The notes beneath the pieces are model-generated. The model saw nothing but the letters and a program-made list of their open reading frames with translations. It made no database searches and had not been told where the DNA came from. The translations under genes and the position numbers were made by a program. From the NCBI GenBank assembly GCA_026874595.1, contig CM049309.1, positions 23,565,033 through 23,629,032 of the forward strand: a stretch of 64,000 nt of DNA, given 5' to 3'. Source of the stretch: Sipunculus nudus (lineage: Eukaryota > Annelida > Sipuncula > Golfingiida > Sipunculidae). Positions 57,977 through 64,000 of the stretch are shown piece by piece (the stretch's first letter is position 1; each line of letters begins with the position of its first letter).

Positions 57977-60900
57977 TATACATACTCTCCAACATGTCGC
58001 TTACATGTCATTAGACTGCTTTTATAACTGCCAGCAGTTTTATCTGAAAGCATTATTTTGATACAAGCATTTTTATTAGAAATGTTACGAGACCAGTGTC
58101 AGTTCGCTCTGACTATATTTAAGGCAGTTAGGTATGTAGCCACCAGGGGCTCCTGTCAAAAAGTAAGAAACAAACTGAATACAGCCAACGTCTTCTTATT
58201 CCTAACTTTTAACATAATTAATCTAGGAACACCACTGAAACCAGCATTAATCCAGAGCTTCAAGAACTGAATCAATATGACTATTTTACGACGGAGTGAT
58301 AGTCGATGCCTCCATGGTACACTAACGAGAGGTCTATTATAACAACTGATGGTTTAACTCTGGTTAAACAATACCGACATCAGGTACAGACAGGCTAATA
58401 TCAAGTCCATCTATTGATTTTGGGTTGTGGTAAGAACACGGTCAGTTATTGTTCTGACTTGTTAGAAAAGGGGGCCAGTCACTTATATGACCTTCATAAA
58501 CTAAAGATAACCCCTCTGAGGTTTAATAAAAAATAGGCTAGAACACATGGATATCAGTGCACAAAGTCCGCTTGTATTGTTTATATTAACCTGTTTGAAT
58601 GACATTAATATTTACATTAAAATGTGTGGGCCCGCCAAAATAATCAAAACAAATTCAACAAGGGCTTATAGTCAGATAAGCAATTCAGATAAGCCAGAGC
58701 TTTGCAATTGGTGATTTGAAACAAGTGACCTTTCTACCTTGGCGTGTTTACAACCTACCACCTTACGTTATATGTTTTCCCGTTTGTCAACATTGATGTG
58801 TTTACTAACACGTTGTTGATAAACAAGTTCATACATCCTTCACTGAGGCGTTAAAATATCCAGAATCACCCATAGATCATTAATATATACACAGAGGAAG
58901 CCAGAAATCAAATATTTTTTTCCAAAGGTAGGTGAATGGGCCACTTTATACATCGCCCACCATGTCCTGAGCTATAAACAGCCGCCTGGGGCAGATACAT
59001 CAAATGGTTGCGGTACTGACCTGTTAGAAGAGATTTTAGTCACTTGGAACTTATATTTAGATGATCAAAATTCATATATAACTGATTATATCTCACTAGA
59101 TAAAGGCTCTATAAGTGCCCTGTTTAACAAAAATGAAATGCTTTTCAATATAATCCAAATGTGACAAGTTGAGAAAGCATTTTACATCTTTTCTTTAAAA
59201 AAAAGTTAATAAAAACTGAAGTTGGAATTTCATTTTCTTGGCTAGTTTGCCCTAAGCTGCATCAGCTTTACTGGGACCAAAAATAATCTGACACCGGCAT
59301 TGTTATCCAAAACGATAGAAACAGATTCATACCTGGCTCTCAGGATGGAATTTAAATGTATATTTGAAAGCGATAATCATGGCAGTCATAAAAATTTAAC
59401 GTTTGTTTAAATGATTTGGACACTGAATTTCTATTGCACGCAGCCTAAAAGTTATTATCTCAATATGATCAAATCCGAGAAATATCTCAGGAAAAAATCG
59501 AAATCATCATATTTATAACAAAATTGTATTGCATTTTGTGTTAATGAGATTAGAACAGATATTGCATTCGAACCTATTTAAATCACTTACCTGAGAGAGA
59601 GAGGGAGAGAGAAACTTTGAACTGTTGTTCCTACGTCCCTGTGCGATTGTGACAGCCTGAGAGTATACTTCGGTTGACAATCAGTCGACTGGATGAGAGC
59701 TTACTCTCTGTACGTGCGTTAGAGCCAGCCACACTCGTGCAATACGCCTGCCAATCTCTGGCGGTGCGAGACCATTTCAGGTTTATCGTGGGTAACTTTC
59801 CGCCCCGCACCACGTGCGCCGTGGCTCTAATTTCCCCTGGTGTAAATTTAGGTCCTGTGTTCTTCGCAATATGAATATTAACCCGGCCAGTATTGGATAC
59901 ATCTATTCCACAGGGACATCAACTCTGGTCCATTTAATAAGGACCTTCCTCGGACCGTTTGACATATAATACATCATGACCCGTATTAAACATTAAAGTA
60001 AGTCCTATTGCCGTACATACGCACAGACAAATATCAATTAAATAAGTACAAGTTGATTTCCTAAAGCAACCTGCATGTTTGGATGTCAGCATTGTTAACG
60101 CTTGGATAGGCGTTGACGCTCATAGTGCGGGAGAAGAATAGAGATATTTTGTTCATTAGAGACTTTTATTGAATCAGACATATTGTGATAGCTGTTTTAT
60201 AACTGCTTTTAGGAACAGATCAGTTGACAGAAACAGTTTCACTAGATATATCATACATTAGCGTTTTATCTTCTCGATAATAACAGGAGGGTTAGCGACG
60301 GGGAATCCAGGGGCCGGTATCCACGCAGGGTAAAGAACTATGTTCATTGTTTCTTTGTCACCCAAAACAACCAGCTTCTCGGAAATGAGATTACCTTACT
60401 ATCCCTGTTATCCTCTCCATACCAGCTGTAGAGAGAGTTCATCTATCTGAAAACGCACCATTAAATAGGGACAAGAAAAACAGACTTAAAAGACAGGGTT
60501 TAGGAAGCTTCAACATTTCAAAATGATAAACTGTGGAATACAATAAATTCATAGTAAATTCCTGTATGAGTTCTTGTAACCTGACCTTCAATAATACCTT
60601 GGTAATAAATGGAACTATAAAGATATTGGAAGAAAAATAACACACTGAGAATATCATTAATCGGTACAAAACGATTACTGTTCAGATTGTTTTGTCGAGA
60701 TATAGAAACTATTTCATTAACCTGTGATTAATTGGATGTCAGTACAGGAGGTCACTTCAGAGGTCTATTTTGTATGGATCCAAATACTCCAGAGAACATA
60801 CAGGACATGAAATGTAATTATTTAAAGTATCAACCATTCCTAATTCAGAAACCTGAGAAACTCGTGTAGCGAGGACGCCTTACCCCAACGTTCATTGAAA

Positions 60901-61050
60901 GTTATTATTCTACACAAACCTACACAATTAATAGTGCGAATAACCATGTGTCAAATAGAAACTAAAACGTTAACCTATGTTTTCCATTAATACCCACTAT
61001 GTTTTATATTAATATCAGTTCACTGATGGATATTTGACCAATTATTTTAC
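57977..61050. other. Unassigned 3-kb stretch
   Basis: 58840-58940 shows loose similarity to 27500-27600. 59620-59850 is less AT-rich, with opposing frames (59631-59813 -, 59674-59874 +) of unknown nature. Frames 58058-58270 (+) and 60439-60669 (-) are unrecognised. Confidence 0.3.
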
Positions 61051-61054
61051 ATTA

Positions 61055-61510
61055 CAGTGATTCCAGACTCGAGTCTTGACTTGGATTCCAGTCGGGACTC
61101 AAGTCTACCTTTTTAAGGACACGATATATCAGACCGAGCCCATTTTGAGTCCAGTAGGAAACAGATGTCATACATGCCTACTATAAAGACTTTTAAATAT
61201 GCGACACAGTAGTAGGCTTACAAAAAAGACTATTTACCAAGCTTTCAAATTAAGCTTTAGGACTGGAAAAGTAATGAAACGTTCAAGTAAAACCCAAGTA
61301 TAAATTTACATAAAAATACACATGAAAACGCAAATTTCCATCTAAAACGAAGTTTTGTATTAGACTCCGATTCGGACTTGGAGTCGTGTTCCAAGTGACC
61401 TCCTGACTTGAAGGAGGTGGCCGACTCGAACCTGAAGAACTGGAACTCGATTGTTCGGACTCGGACTTTCACTGGGACTCGGATGTTGTGGACTCGACTA
61501 CATTTCGCTA
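61055..61510. mobile_element. GACTC/GAGTC-rich foldback element
   Basis: The left 80 bp is full of ACTCGAGTC, GACTTGGA and GGGACTCAAGTC, the right 130 bp of GACTCGGA and CGAGTCC words in opposite sense (GTAGTCGAGTCCAC at the right edge). The 230-bp middle is AT-rich without a gene. The arrangement resembles known GACTC-type MITEs; boundaries and target duplication are uncertain. Confidence 0.6.
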
Positions 61511-63000
61511 CATTACGAAGATGAATGGTTAACCTGCTATAAACTTCTCATGAAAGCTTACAGGGATCTTTAATAATGAACGACTTTTACCTGAATATCA
61601 AATATAAGTTCGAAATCGAAATATGCATTTTATTTCATCGTCCCTGTGGTCCTGGTTTTTCTATAGAATTTTGGGGTAAGGTAAATAAAGAAAAAATTGC
61701 AAAACAATCACAATGAGGAAAATTTGTAATTTTTATTATTATTTCTGACATTTTTCACTTTCAGGCATGACTGACTTTTCTGGCCATGAATTAAGAGTTT
61801 GTGCATGGCGTCGTTGGCGGTTTTCCATATATGGCTTGTCTTTGTGTGGTGGCTATGACGTATATGTGACGTAAACACCAAAGCGCTTTCATGTTACATT
61901 CAGGCATTCATCATGATTCTGAAGTTTTCAATGCCTCCGTTAAAGGCCTACACAATTATCATTATCTGCCTCCATATCACGGCTTTGGTAGTAACATGTC
62001 TCATGGACTATTTAGGTGACCACATTTACATAAGTTCTATACTTAAATGTTTACGGGGAAATCACAAAGTGTCGTTTTCTTAAAAAGTGAATTAACTGTA
62101 AATTTTGTAAAACAGGAAGTTTAGTAGATGGGACGCACGCTAGCACTTGCAACAAAATATCTTCACTTCTGGGCGATTAACCCGTTCATAAATAATGACA
62201 TGAGAAACAATCAGTCCATTCTTATAAGTCAGTAGTTTTGCTGAATAAGTTGCAGGTATCAGCTGCCATGCCATAATTTATATCAGATTTACTCCTACCA
62301 AACTCTTCATACTTTCGGTATCGGTATCCATGGTGACTAAGTACCACCTGCCGAACAACTAAACTGATCAGCCGGGTTATTAAAAATGACTGCGACAATA
62401 GGCCCAACTAGCTTTGTCTTCGTGTGGTATAATTTGCTTCCAGATGAAAAAAAAATAATGAAACATTTAATAGTCTGAAACGAGAGCTCGGTGTTGGAGC
62501 ACACACACTGTGGGTTACCTGGAAAACCTAACCTATAAACAGCGAGATGTTAATGGCCCTCGTGCTGATCTGATGCAGCTATTATGTATGAAAAGGTGAT
62601 ATAACAATGCGTGTCGGTATAAAGCTAAGATCAAATGTTTTGAAATCTAATATATTTGATAAATATATTACTGGCCTGTTTGTACTTATTGTCATTAACA
62701 TCAGGCGTTACAAATATACACAAAGAATGATCAATCCCTAGAATCCCCGGTCCCTTAGGACTGGAAATATGCAGACATTGTGAAGAGATAACGAGCCTCG
62801 CCTAGCTATAAGCCTTTTCATACATATGGACACATGATGTGAGCCTTACGTACCAATAACAGTAATTTACTCAAATTTAATGGCCCTTTTCAATGTCATT
62901 TATTCTTTTTCAGTCTCAATAGCATTTCAGAGGTAATTTCTCTTTAAAAAGGTCTTACAGTTACCATTTACAATGTTCCTTAACATTAACAAAATACTAA
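61511..63000. other. Unassigned stretch
   Basis: AT-rich; the minus frame 62222-62407 has no recognised domain. No repeat seen. Confidence 0.3.
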
Positions 63001-63175
63001 GGCCAAAAAATAAAAGGAATGGTTCTTAGGCACCGCCCGCGTCAATTTTAAACCCCCCACCCCCCTCCAACAACAAACATTTTTATTTTGATTTTCAATA
63101 GAAACTTACCTATTTTGATTCCAGGCGCTCGGATATTTCTTTCAAGAAGATAAAATTATACAATTTTAATTAAAT
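63001..63175. repeat. Dispersed repeat, copy 1
   Basis: Holds ACCCCCCACCCCCC, TTTTGATTTTCA and CAAGAAGATAAAATTATACA. The same words in the same order occur at 63915-64000, and CACCGCCCGC recurs at about 63290. Confidence 0.7.
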
Positions 63176-63914
63176 TTCTTTTGTTATGTGGTGCTTTTAT
63201 TGTTAAGCAAAATAAATATGTTATTATCATACTTTTCTCTTATCATTTGTCATTTTTATCGAAACATACAAAACAATTTAAAATAAAAACACCGCCCGCC
63301 CGCATTGATCTCTGTAAAAAGGATCCTGGGAACCAAACCTTATTTTGTTGTCCTAAATGCCAAATTAATTGGGGTACTTATTGGACTTTCTTAAAAATAA
63401 ATCAAAGGATTTAGGCCTGTGATTTTTGTATTACCGCTATAATTTCTAGATAAACTTATTCATTAATTTTTTTATCAACATTTTTTCATGATATCATTTC
63501 ATAGAGGGGTATTAACAATTTTGTATAATGTCAAACAGAATACAAAACAGACATTTTTTGTTTACTGTACCTCATCTACCAAGTACCATGATCTAATGTT
63601 ACGAACACCCCCATAGATGAAACGAGATAAGCGACATAAATGACTGGACCAAAAAGTATAGTTGTAATTTATCAATAAAGCTAAAAAAAACCGGAGCACC
63701 GCTCCTCTATTCTTGGCTACACACAGGGATTGGCAGAAAAATAGCATAGCTCATCTGGGGGCAGTTTAGACAAAAGAAGTAACTGGTCCTCATAGGAAAG
63801 CAAGCTTACATCGAAACCCATTATTTCTTATACATTCAACAAAGTGAATGCATGGTACTAACTATACTTAGACCGGTTCTGTTCAATTCTTTAAATCTTT
63901 TTCATTTGGCCCAA
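63176..63914. other. Unassigned stretch
   Basis: Between the two repeat copies. Frames 63181-63414 (+) and 63562-63747 (-) are unrecognised; another CACCGCCCGCCCGC word at about 63290 may be a repeat remnant. Confidence 0.3.
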
Positions 63915-64000
63915 AAAATAATTAAATTTTACCCCCCCCTCATAAAAAAATTAATTTTGATTTTCATCTTCCAAGAAGATAAAATAATACAATTTTGAAA
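63915..64000. repeat. Dispersed repeat, copy 2, cut by the window edge
   Basis: TTTTACCCCCCCCTC, TTTTGATTTTCA and CCAAGAAGATAAAATAATACA match 63001-63175, with the ~30-bp insert between GATTTTCA and AAGAAG missing. Continues beyond the window. Confidence 0.7.

Overview
The window looks like repeat-rich, AT-rich non-coding DNA from an animal nuclear genome. I found no convincing host protein-coding gene, rRNA gene or functional tRNA gene. The mix of tRNA-derived SINEs, Helitron-like ends, hAT and mariner-type short elements, Ty3/gypsy LTR elements, long minisatellites and many TA, CT and CA microsatellites suggests a marine invertebrate, most likely a mollusc. That assignment is inference from repeat style only.

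Layout. 1-5.9 kb: a 22-bp minisatellite field, entered and interrupted by two almost identical ~955-bp unique segments. 6-16 kb: SINE heads, a mariner-like element made of nested palindromes, a GGCGGATCCAG-ended short transposon with a SINE inside it, and a ~1-kb inverted-repeat element. 15.8-21.4 kb: a solo LTR next to a decayed Ty3/gypsy-class retrotransposon, with TA microsatellites at their junctions. Its domain order is gag, integrase, reverse transcriptase, RNase H; this is Copia-like and typical of the Gmr1-type branch. 22-29 kb: degenerate tandem repeats, a palindromic 630-bp element, a 31-bp minisatellite and a Helitron-like 3' end. 30-35 kb: eight copies of a 15-bp motif around a perfectly bounded hAT element (8-bp target duplication AAACAAAC), then another inverted-repeat element. 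36.7-38.2 kb: CT/CA and poly-G tracts. 38.8-45 kb: a SINE, a 49-bp minisatellite carrying a 193-bp transposon insertion, two inverted-repeat elements, a second Helitron-like element, and a ~155-bp tandem repeat whose units carry estrogen-response-element-like palindromes. 46-64 kb: more minisatellites, a solo LTR with a CTAG target duplication, a mariner-type MITE, a GACTC-rich element and a dispersed repeat pair at the right edge.

Functional reading. The only recognisable proteins are those of the 16.6-21.4 kb retrotransposon. All of them are broken by stop codons and frameshifts, and gag is fused to integrase by a deletion that removed the protease region, so the element cannot move by itself. 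The DNA transposons are non-autonomous. All alignments were made by eye; unit counts and edges of degenerate repeats are approximate.
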